39,995 nt of DNA. Origin: CAYVQB01 sp964453985. Lineage in GTDB: Bacteria; Babelota; Babeliae; Babelales; UASB340. The notes beneath the pieces are model-generated. The model worked only from the letters and a program-made list of their open reading frames with translations. It searched no databases and was not told where the DNA came from. This document shows, in pieces, positions 1 through 7,171 of this stretch. The number at the start of each line of letters is the position of its first letter. Position 1 is the first letter of the stretch. The stretch lies in the NCBI GenBank assembly GCA_964453985.1, contig CAYVQB010000007.1:1-39995 (forward strand), written 5' to 3'. Both the position numbers and the translations under genes were made by a program.

Positions 1-305
1 CCAGCAAGTTCATCATTTTCAAAACTGATTGCAAGCAATGCGTTACTGTTATTTTTAATACCATATAGAAGTGCGTTGGAGTTGTTAGTTATTCCGTAGA
101 GTAATGCGTTTGAATTATTAGTTATATTTTGTTGATTAACTAATATAGCATTGCTGTTATAAATGATATTTCTGGAGTTGGCCCTTACCGCGCCTTGAAG
201 CTCAGATTGATCAGTATCAATTGTGAGTAAAGAATTACTATTGTTTTTGATTCCATAGAGCAAAGCATTGGAATTGTTTTGGATATTAGTTGCATTTGTT
301 GCAAT
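1..305 (-). repeat. 11-residue (33-bp) periodic repeats NNSNALLYGI(T/K) in the left giant protein
   Basis: Near the window edge the protein reads NNSNALLYGIT, NNSNALLYGIK, NNSNALLAIS in direct tandem. Upstream are looser copies (NIQNNSNALLYGIK, NNSNSLLTI, YNSNAILVNQ, NITNNSNALLYGI). Hydrophobic positions alternate 7 and 4 apart, the spacing of hendecad coiled coils. Adjacent copies use different synonymous codons. The repeat may continue outside the window. Confidence 0.75.
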
Positions 306-3300
306 GTCTACACCAAGGGATTGTGTTGTAGATTCTATCAAGTCAAGATTGGCACACGCTTTTATTGTTCCACTTGATATTAAAGTTAAGAATCGTAAAT
401 CTCCGCCGGTTCCAAAGAGTATGTCTCCTGAATTTATTTTATCAAGAGAGTCTTTCCATAAGCTTACGCCGTCTACTGTTAATGATGCATGTTGATCAAA
501 TGTCCAATTATAATTTTTAATACCCCAAGTTGTTGGGCCTTCAACATAAATACCGCCAATTGTTGTTGAGTAATTATTGTCTAGTTCGATGTAAACATTA
601 GACATATTTATTTGTGCTGTATCATAGTTTAAAATGAAGCGTCCGTAGTTATCGCCAAGACCTTTGATAACAACATCTGTTAGATAAAGAGTTGTGTCAG
701 GGCGAATTTCTATTCTTCCACCGGAGCTCATATCAAGAATGTTACCATTACCATTTAAGTTATAAATACCATTGATGGTCCATGTTGTGCTCAGGGTTGT
801 TTTTGCATTTAGTTCTATTCCTGAAGAAGAGTTCCAAAATATTGGGTCGGTAAATGTTAAGGGATCTGTTCCGAATGTTAATTTACTGCTGTTAAGATTG
901 ACTGTTCCTGAGCCTGTAATTTTTTTATCACTTATAAATTTCAAGTCGTTATCTAGGGTTAGTGTTCCACCATTCATGGTAATATTGTTTTTGTAGTTGG
1001 TAGACATTGCGGGTTTTAAGGTGACGTTGCCTTGGCGTAAAATTGTATCGGCACTGATAAGTCCAGGTCCTCCAATTTTTGAAGATCCAGATTCTATATT
1101 TAAAGGAATTCCTGCATTTCCTTCAGTACTATAAAAATAATCGTTATTAAATAGATAATATTCTGTATCATATGCAGAACCGGATTTTGCTTTAAGCTCA
1201 GCTTTCATTCTGTGAACTGAAAAAGGGAAGTCATGGATATGTGTTATGTTGTCCTGTTGAAATGTTGCGTTGCCCAATGTTTGGATTGAGTCTCCAAAAG
1301 GAAATAAGATTGTTCCATCTTTTACTAATAAGGTTCTTTGTGTAACAAGTCCAAGGCTAGATTCCACTCTTATAGCAGAAGATTGGTTTGTGTAAATAAT
1401 TCTATCTTCTGAGGCAACATTATTATAAAATAGTTTTCCTGTATTGATTACTAGTTTGTTGCCACCGCCAATTCTTATAACAAAATCGTTAGCGCTATTT
1501 GTGCCATCGCCAATAATAAATCCAGTGTCTAGGTTTGCAGGATCTATTTGTAAAGTTGTATCATTGGTTACTAACATTTCACCTTTTAGCATTTGCATAC
1601 CGGAGGATGTTACCTGCATAGTGCAACCATCAAGGTGTAATATTGATGATGCATCTTCAAATTCTAAAGGTTGATATGCTGATTTTGAATTTTGTTTTCC
1701 TGTTATAAAGTTTATGCCTTCTTTTATTTTTAATTTACTTATAGGATTTATGGTACTTGTTCGTGATGTATCATAGGAAAAATTATAAGTAGCTCCTGTT
1801 GTTCGTTCTGCTTGTAATGTAACTTTGTTTTTAAATTTGATTCCACCATATGGAAAGGTAAAGTTATTGCTTTGTGATATTGTTATGTTATCTAGAATGA
1901 GCTTCCCTGAATTGGTTGTACATTTAATATTATTGGATCTTAAGTTTTCTATTGAAATGTTTTTAAGGATTAACGTTGAATCACCTTCAATAAATATTTG
2001 TCCAGCACTTGCTAGGTTTAAAGTTTGGTTGTTTCCATTAATTGTATGGTTTCCCCTGAAGGTCCAGGTTCCTGTTAAGGATACTTTTGCATTTAGATTT
2101 ATTTCTGAGTTGTTCCCTTGCCAATAAATTGTGCTGGTCCATAATGTATCTTGAGGGCCAAGTGAGAATTTTTGTGTTGTAAGATTAACGGCTCCACTGC
2201 CTGTGAAAAGATAATCTTGAGTGAATCCAGAATCTTTATTGAATGTTATTTTGCCTTTATTTAAATCGACATTGTGATTGTCAATTAGAGTACCTATATC
2301 CCAAGCTAGGTCTGCCTGATTATATATTAAATTAAGTTGTGCTATAGATTCACCTTGTCCGCTAATTTCGTTACCATCTTGAGATATAGTTATATTCTTT
2401 GAAAGGCTTCCGGAAATTAGAATTAGTTCGTCATTTTGGTCTAAGATAATGTTAGCGTTGTTGGCGACTGTTCCTGTTAAAGAAAATTCTTCTTTTGTGT
2501 CTTGGTATGCAAGTTTTGTATCTGCTGTTGTTAGATAGTGATTGTTTGCAATATTTATATTGGAATTACTTTGAGGTGATAGAATTCCGTCCGTTATGTG
2601 TAGATCTCTTTGGACTTCTAAAGAAGACTGATAGTCGCTAAATGTCATTTTTGCGGAGGTTCCATAAAATTCCAATTTATTTTTATTGTAGGTGTTGAAA
2701 ACAAGAGGGCCATTTTTGATTAAAAGGTTTGCTCCGCCTCTAACCTGTAGTGTTGGATCATTTGCAGATGTTGCATCACCAAGGGTGAGTCCGAAATCAT
2801 TTTCTTGTGAATCTATATCAAAGAAGGATTGGCCAAAAGTTTTGATTTTGGCTTTTGTGATTTGTAGTCCTGAATTTGTAATATTCAATGTTGCATTGTC
2901 TAATGATAAAATAGATGTGTTGTCTGTAAATTCGATTGGTTGTTGACTTAACGAAGGGTTTCTTCCTATTGCAAAAGTTACATCGTCTTCTAATTTAAGT
3001 TTTGCAAAAGAATTAATTGTTGAGGTGTAGGCACTTTGATAGTTAAATGTGTGAGGTCCAGTGATTACTAGATCTCCATCTATTTCCATTGATCCATCAC
3101 CAAGTGTAAGATCAGAATCCAGTTCAATTGTTGCATCTTGGAATTTTAATTTAGAGGTTCTGTTTTCAAGTGCGAATGCCCCCGAGGAATCGAATTTTAG
3201 TTTTGTTAATTTAAAGTCAACAGTGCTTGCTTCTTTGATATTAATGCTCCCATCTCCACTGAATTCCAATTTGTTACCGCGACTATTTACAGAACAATCA

Positions 3301-4778
3301 CCTTGAAAAGTAATGGGACTTTGAATAGTCACGTTATGATTTAAAAAAAGGTTTACATCTTTAAAAAGAAAGGCACCTGTTGTTATGGGTTTATAAATTG
3401 ATACAAAGTTTGAGTTATCGCCTCGTGCAATATAGCTTCCATTGAGTGAATATCTAACAGAGTTTACATTAGTTGGAGATTCTATTCCTATTTCTAAACT
3501 TATTGTAGGGCTTGGTGTCGTATCAAAAGAATAAACCCTAAATTCTGTTCCTGTTCCTGCTTGTAAACCTGCTGTAAATTGTGTACCTACAGGGTTCCAG
3601 TTTAAAGTGAAAATGCTTTGGTCTTCGTCAGCTCTGGTTGCTTCCTCTAGATAAGCAAAAGAGGCATTTGCTCCTCTGTTAACATCATGCTTGAAAATCC
3701 TTAAACGATTGTCTCCATCAGTTAATCCTAATGTTAAATATGATCCTGTTGGGGACCAGTCTAATCCTCTTACTGTTTGTCCTATATTAGCTTGTGCTGT
3801 TAAGGTTAAAGATGAGCCATCAAAATAGTACATTAACAATTCTGGGTCATTACCATTTGTGTTAACCCCAGCAGTTAAATAATTTCCGTTTCCTGAAGGG
3901 GCCCATGTTAATGAGTCTTGCGATACGTCTTGATTACTTGCAAGGTTTACCGTTGTTACAGGAGTAAGATTTCCTCCTGTAAACGAGTAAAGCACTATTT
4001 CTGATGTATCTATAATACCTCCAGCTGCAAGATAATTTCCTGTTGGGTGCCATGCGACAGCTGTTATATCATCTAGATTAACGGAATCTGTTTCTGTTGC
4101 ATTATTAGTTCCAGGATTAAATAAAAAAATTCTTAATTCTTCTGTTCCTTTGTTACTTCCTACTGCAAAATAATAACTTGATGGGTGCCACCTTATGTTA
4201 AAACCGCTGCCACTTAGAAATTCTCCACTTACTTGAGTCAGAGTTGATCCGTTAAAAGAGTATATAAAAAGGTCGTCTCCTGATACTGAATCTATTACAG
4301 ATGCAAGATAATTGTTGTCATAAGACCAGTCTACAGAATTGACATCGGCAGCTTCTGTTAATCGATTTACAAGGGATACAACTGTCGAATCTGTTGCTCC
4401 TGTAAATCGTAAATTTGTTGATGTTTCAGATAGTTCTACTACATGGTGGTATCCTTGTATGCTTCCCAAGGATGTTATTTTTGCAGTATTGCTTAAAATT
4501 AAGTCTGTATCTAAGTGGAAGGTTCCCCCGTTGAAGTTTAAAGGACCAGATACGGGAAAAACAGACTGATAAGTACAGGTTGAAGAGGCATCTTGTAGGG
4601 TTAATCCATTTTTAGGCCAACCAAAAGATTTTATTATATTAGTTTGTCCTGTTCCCATTGTGACGGGGGTGATGGCTACTTGTGTATCAGAGCCGTAATC
4701 GACGGGAAGCAAGTTGGTTGAGATAAAAGATAAGGCAAGGATTAAAAAGATTTTAAATATATTTTTTTTAGGATGCAT
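1..4778 (-). CDS. Giant exported WD40 propeller / beta-helix repeat protein, N-terminal ~1592 residues (3' end outside window)
   Basis: The minus frame is open from an ATG at 4778 to the window edge, with AAAGGACAC as ribosome site just upstream. Residues 1-25 are a lysine-rich start plus hydrophobic stretch, probably a signal peptide with no clear cleavage site. Residues ~130-462 hold seven blade-like repeats, each with a V..V.W.P.G.YLA.G-type core (VNSVDWSYDNNYLASV, ITAVAWHPTGNYLAAGG, VRGLDWSPTGSYLTLGL and others), so a complete seven-blade propeller is likely. Residues ~474-1475 are Asn/Thr/Ser/Asp-rich beta-helix-like sequence in two and a half diverged copies of a ~420-residue unit. From ~1490 an 11-residue pattern (NNSNALLYGIT) begins and continues past the edge. 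Unit 3 is closely related to the giant protein at the right end. A surface or adhesin role is inference. Eight plus-strand ORFs here are shadows. Confidence 0.88.
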   Translation of the reverse strand, partial: MHPKKNIFKIFLILALSFISTNLLPVDYGSDTQVAITPVTMGTGQTNIIKSFGWPKNGLTLQDASSTCTYQSVFPVSGPLNFNGGTFHLDTDLILSNTAKITSLGSIQGYHHVVELSETSTNLRFTGATDSTVVSLVNRLTEAADVNSVDWSYDNNYLASVIDSVSGDDLFIYSFNGSTLTQVSGEFLSGSGFNIRWHPSSYYFAVGSNKGTEELRIFLFNPGTNNATETDSVNLDDITAVAWHPTGNYLAAGGIIDTSEIVLYSFTGGNLTPVTTVNLASNQDVSQDSLTWAPSGNGNYLTAGVNTNGNDPELLMYYFDGSSLTLTAQANIGQTVRGLDWSPTGSYLTLGLTDGDNRLRIFKHDVNRGANASFAYLEEATRADEDQSIFTLNWNPVGTQFTAGLQAGTGTEFRVYSFDTTPSPTISLEIGIESPTNVNSVRYSLNGSYIARGDNSNFVSIYKPITTGAFLFKDVNLFLNHNVTIQSPITFQGDCSVNSRGNKLEFSGDGSINIKEASTVDFKLTKLKFDSSGAFALENRTSKLKFQDATIELDSDLTLGDGSMEIDGDLVITGPHTFNYQSAYTSTINSFAKLKLEDDVTFAIGRNPSLSQQPIEFTDNTSILSLDNATLNITNSGLQITKAKIKTFGQSFFDIDSQENDFGLTLGDATSANDPTLQVRGGANLLIKNGPLVFNTYNKNKLEFYGTSAKMTFSDYQSSLEVQRDLHITDGILSPQSNSNINIANNHYLTTADTKLAYQDTKEEFSLTGTVANNANIILDQNDELILISGSLSKNITISQDGNEISGQGESIAQLNLIYNQADLAWDIGTLIDNHNVDLNKGKITFNKDSGFTQDYLFTGSGAVNLTTQKFSLGPQDTLWTSTIYWQGNNSEINLNAKVSLTGTWTFRGNHTINGNNQTLNLASAGQIFIEGDSTLILKNISIENLRSNNIKCTTNSGKLILDNITISQSNNFTFPYGGIKFKNKVTLQAERTTGATYNFSYDTSRTSTINPISKLKIKEGINFITGKQNSKSAYQPLEFEDASSILHLDGCTMQVTSSGMQMLKGEMLVTNDTTLQIDPANLDTGFIIGDGTNSANDFVIRIGGGNKLVINTGKLFYNNVASEDRIIYTNQSSAIRVESSLGLVTQRTLLVKDGTILFPFGDSIQTLGNATFQQDNITHIHDFPFSVHRMKAELKAKSGSAYDTEYYLFNNDYFYSTEGNAGIPLNIESGSSKIGGPGLISADTILRQGNVTLKPAMSTNYKNNITMNGGTLTLDNDLKFISDKKITGSGTVNLNSSKLTFGTDPLTFTDPIFWNSSSGIELNAKTTLSTTWTINGIYNLNGNGNILDMSSGGRIEIRPDTTLYLTDVVIKGLGDNYGRFILNYDTAQINMSNVYIELDNNYSTTIGGIYVEGPTTWGIKNYNWTFDQHASLTVDGVSLWKDSLDKINSGDILFGTGGDLRFLTLISSGTIKACANLDLIESTTQSLGVDIATNATNIQNNSNALLYGIKNNSNSLLTIDTDQSELQGAVRANSRNIIYNSNAILVNQQNITNNSNALLYGITNNSNALLYGIKNNSNALLAISFENDELA
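370..825 (-). repeat. Partial beta-helix unit 3 of the left giant protein, shared with the right giant protein
   Basis: Third, shortened copy (residues ~1318-1470). Its core LNGNGNILDMSSGGRIEI...LTVDGVSLWKDSLD aligns without gaps to the right-end protein at 36980-37370 (LNGNGNVLDLSGGGTIYV...LTVDGVTLWLDTLD). I count about 56 identities in ~105 positions by eye. The unit stops short and the sequence switches to the 11-residue repeat. Confidence 0.75.
826..2108 (-). repeat. Beta-helix unit 2 of the left giant protein (residues ~891-1317)
   Basis: Second copy of the unit, offset ~416-428 residues from unit 1. It opens with LNAKVSLTGTWTFRGNHTIN, which matches LNAKTTLSTTWTINGIYNLN 428 residues later at the start of unit 3. 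It also contains the NGGTLTLDNDL...ITGSGTVNLNSSKL cap-like stretch (~1249-1285) that has a counterpart near residue 157 of the right-end giant protein. Confidence 0.7.
2112..3359 (-). repeat. Beta-helix unit 1 of the left giant protein (residues ~474-889)
   Basis: First copy of a ~420-residue protein repeat. It aligns with unit 2 along its length. Paired landmarks are TSTINSFAKLKLEDDVTF with TSTINPISKLKIKEGINF, PIEFTDNTSILSLDNATL with PLEFEDASSILHLDGCTM, and GLTLGDATSANDPTLQVRGG with GFIIGDGTNSANDFVIRIGG. Divergence is high, so this is an old duplication rather than a recent DNA repeat. Boundaries are approximate. Confidence 0.7.
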
Positions 4779-4865
4779 TAGTGTCCTTTTTTTTTAGATT
4801 TTTTGGCTTTAATATGTTTTATTAAAAAATATTAAAGAGTACTTTGAAAGATCAAGAGTTTCATG

Positions 4866-4966
4866 AAAGAACAGTATAAAAAGCTGGATAGATCTTCTGT
4901 TCTTTGTTAGAATAAATTTGCCGTTCGATTGGATCCTTGTGTAGGCTCAGGGCGAACGGCTTTTTA
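4866..4966 (+). ncRNA. Candidate structured leader or small RNA: two hairpins, the second terminator-like
   Basis: Between the divergent giant gene and yidC there are two inverted repeats. The first is AAAGAACAG (4866-4874) with CTGTTCTTT (4897-4905); its loop contains a TATAAA at 4875-4880. The second is GCCGTTCG (4920-4927) with CGAACGGC (4953-4960), followed by five T. The inner loop can pair further as GAUCC with GGCUC, with one mismatch. The T tract gives the second hairpin plus-strand polarity, yet no plus-strand gene lies upstream. It could be a short RNA, an attenuator ahead of yidC, or a stop for stray transcripts. No known RNA family was recognised. Confidence 0.35.
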
Positions 4967-4980
4967 AATACTGGACGTTT

Positions 4981-4986
4981 TATAAT
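4981..4986 (+). promoter_or_regulatory. Candidate -10 box of the yidC promoter
   Basis: A perfect TATAAT lies 25 bases before the yidC ATG, just downstream of the T-tailed hairpin. No recognisable TTGACA-like box sits 15-18 bases upstream; that space is filled by the hairpin's 3' arm and T tract. Transcription starting here would leave a leader of about 20 bases, including the GAGGA ribosome site at 4998-5002. Confidence 0.45.
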
Positions 4987-5011
4987 CTTTACTTTTTGAG
5001 GATGTTATTAA

Positions 5012-6562
5012 ATGAATAAGAATTTATTATTTGCTATGGTTTTAGCAGTTTCTACTCTTTTGCTTTTCAATTATTTTAATAAAAGTCAGGTTCAGCAACC
5101 GGGTATTCCAACGCAAGTTATGCCTGGTCAAGCATATAAGGTTCCAGCAGCCCAAGATTTGGCAAGACCAATTAATGTAGAGATAGATTTTATTGATAAA
5201 AAGATCACACAAAAAGAAGATAAGAAAGTAATAGAAACAGATCTTTATAATATCTCCTTCTCTAATTATGGTGGTGTAATTTCAAGTATAGATTTCAGAA
5301 AGCATTTGGGTATAAATGGTACGCCATTAAGAACTATTCAACCTGTGACTTTTTATCAGAGAGAACAGGGTGCCTTTTTACTGGCATTAGAAGAAAAGAC
5401 ACCATACTTTTATAATTTTGTAGGAACAAAAGAATTAGACGATCAAATAGAAGTTGCTTATCAAGTAGATGTTGATGGTTTTAATATCAAAAAAACTTAT
5501 GTTTTAAACAAAAGAGATTACAAAATTAGCCTCTTATTAGATTTTGCTCCAAAATCAGGAGCTGCTCCAATTAGGCCAAGACTCTTTTATCCCGCACCAT
5601 TTGTAGGTGAAATTACAGATGACCAAATGACAGGTTTTTCTAGTGGTGTTGGTGGCCAAAGTATTAATAAGATTAGCCAGAACGAATTAAGTTCAGCTTG
5701 GGTTACTCCATCAATATTTGGTGCAGAAGATAAATATTTTGCACATTGTTTAGTTGCTGATGAAGCTGGTTTTGTACAAAGGAGTTTCTTTAAGAAATTT
5801 GAAAATAGATTGTATCCTGTATTAGAAGGGCCAGAAATAAAAGAAAAGGGTTCGTGGTTGCTTTCTTTCTATGTTGGTCCAAAACTTGTTGATGACCTTG
5901 GTGTTGTTGATCAACGGTTGGAAGAACTTTTATCTTTTGGGTGGCTTTCTTGGCTTTGCAAGTTTCTTTTAAGTTTGTTAATGATGATCGTTGGTTATGT
6001 TAAAAATTATGGTTTTGCAATCATTGTTCTTACAATAGTTATAAAATTGCCTTTTACTCCGTTGACTATGTGGGGTAGAAAGAAAATGGAAGGCTATCAA
6101 AAATATCAGCCTCAGATTAATAGGATTAGAACAAAATTTAAATCAGATTTAAGAAGACAACAAGAGGAAGTCTTGAGGTTCCATAAAGAACATAATATAT
6201 CTCAAGCTGCTCCTATTATGGGTTGTTTGCCAATGTTAATTCAGATGCCTATATTGTTTGCTCTATACAGAGTTTTAGGTGGATATTTAGATCTCTACCA
6301 AGCCCCATTTTTGGGTTGGATTGTTGATTTGTCAGCGAAAGATCCATATTATGTTTTACCTGTATTAATGGGTGCGTCAATGCTGTTACAGCAAGTTATA
6401 GCTCCTGTTGCAGATGCTAAACAAAAAACTATGATGATGTTCATGCCAATTGTTATGACAGCTGTCTTTATAAACTTTCCTGCGGGATTGGTTCTTTATT
6501 GGTTAACCAATAATGTTTTAGCTATCGGTGAAGACGTTTTAAGAAAAAGAATTACGGGCTAA
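5012..6562 (+). CDS. yidC: Membrane protein insertase YidC
   Basis: Inserts and folds inner-membrane proteins, alone or with SecYEG. Residues 5-24 form the N-terminal membrane anchor. Residues ~60-300 are the large periplasmic (P1) domain found in diderm YidC, rich in beta-type sequence. From ~305 the conserved insertase core begins, with the GCLPMLIQMPILFALY motif and the FPAGLVLYWLTNN signature near the C-terminus, plus a positively charged cytoplasmic hairpin between them. The length of 516 residues is normal for Gram-negative YidC. The usual rpmH-rnpA genes are not upstream; instead a divergent giant gene is. recR follows after 3 bases, so the two are almost certainly co-transcribed. Confidence 0.97.
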   Translation: MNKNLLFAMVLAVSTLLLFNYFNKSQVQQPGIPTQVMPGQAYKVPAAQDLARPINVEIDFIDKKITQKEDKKVIETDLYNISFSNYGGVISSIDFRKHLGINGTPLRTIQPVTFYQREQGAFLLALEEKTPYFYNFVGTKELDDQIEVAYQVDVDGFNIKKTYVLNKRDYKISLLLDFAPKSGAAPIRPRLFYPAPFVGEITDDQMTGFSSGVGGQSINKISQNELSSAWVTPSIFGAEDKYFAHCLVADEAGFVQRSFFKKFENRLYPVLEGPEIKEKGSWLLSFYVGPKLVDDLGVVDQRLEELLSFGWLSWLCKFLLSLLMMIVGYVKNYGFAIIVLTIVIKLPFTPLTMWGRKKMEGYQKYQPQINRIRTKFKSDLRRQQEEVLRFHKEHNISQAAPIMGCLPMLIQMPILFALYRVLGGYLDLYQAPFLGWIVDLSAKDPYYVLPVLMGASMLLQQVIAPVADAKQKTMMMFMPIVMTAVFINFPAGLVLYWLTNNVLAIGEDVLRKRITG

Positions 6563-6565
6563 GTT

Positions 6566-7171
6566 ATGTTTGGTCCGTTACCAACTTTGCAAAAATTGAT
6601 ACGGCAATTACAAAAGGTGCCGTATTTAGCATCTAAAAATATTTATCGTGTAGCTAATTATTTCTTGCTTGCAAAAGATGATGATATCCGTCGGTTGTGT
6701 GATGTTATTTTGCAGGCAAAAGAAAACGTAAAAGCTTGTTCTGTATGTTTTAATTGGACTGAAGGCTCATCTCTTTGTTCTGTTTGTTCTGCCCCAAGAA
6801 GAGATAAATCCATTATATGTGTTGTGCAGACTTGGCATGATCTTCTGGCCGTAGAAAAAGCTGGAGGATATAATGGAGTTTATCATGTGCTTGGTGGTGT
6901 AATGTGCCCTTTAGAGGGCATAGGTCCAGAGGATTTGAATATCGAGTCTTTAATAAAACGAGTAGACAAATCTGTAAGCGAACTTATCTTTGCTACAAAT
7001 CCAACTCCGGAGGGTGAGGCTACGGCAAGTTTTATTTCTTCTAGGTTGGCTGAATCTGATTTGGGTGTTAAAATTTCAAAATTGGCCAGTGGTGTTCCAA
7101 TAGGGTCTACTTTAGAGTTTATGGATCGAGTTACTATATATAAAGCTTTGTCTGAACGCCGGCCTTTTTAA
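6566..7171 (+). CDS. recR: Recombination mediator protein RecR
   Basis: Works with RecO/RecF to load RecA at gaps and stalled forks. The 201-residue length is typical. It shows an N-terminal helix-hairpin-helix region (LIRQLQKVPYLASKNIYRVA), a four-cysteine zinc finger at C58, C61, C71 and C74, and a Toprim domain from ~82 onward with NPTPEGEATASF. The usual RecR tail GSTLEFMDRVTIYKAL is present. It sits 3 bases after yidC and its stop overlaps the lptD start by one base, so it is translationally coupled inside the envelope operon. The partner genes recO and recF are not in the window. Confidence 0.96.
   Translation: MFGPLPTLQKLIRQLQKVPYLASKNIYRVANYFLLAKDDDIRRLCDVILQAKENVKACSVCFNWTEGSSLCSVCSAPRRDKSIICVVQTWHDLLAVEKAGGYNGVYHVLGGVMCPLEGIGPEDLNIESLIKRVDKSVSELIFATNPTPEGEATASFISSRLAESDLGVKISKLASGVPIGSTLEFMDRVTIYKALSERRPF

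Noticed and set aside
268..4569. Eight plus-strand ORFs of 74-100 codons
   Set aside because: They lie opposite the long open minus-strand frame, lack ribosome sites and have no recognisable domains; the minus frame has a signal-type start, WD40 blades and repeats.
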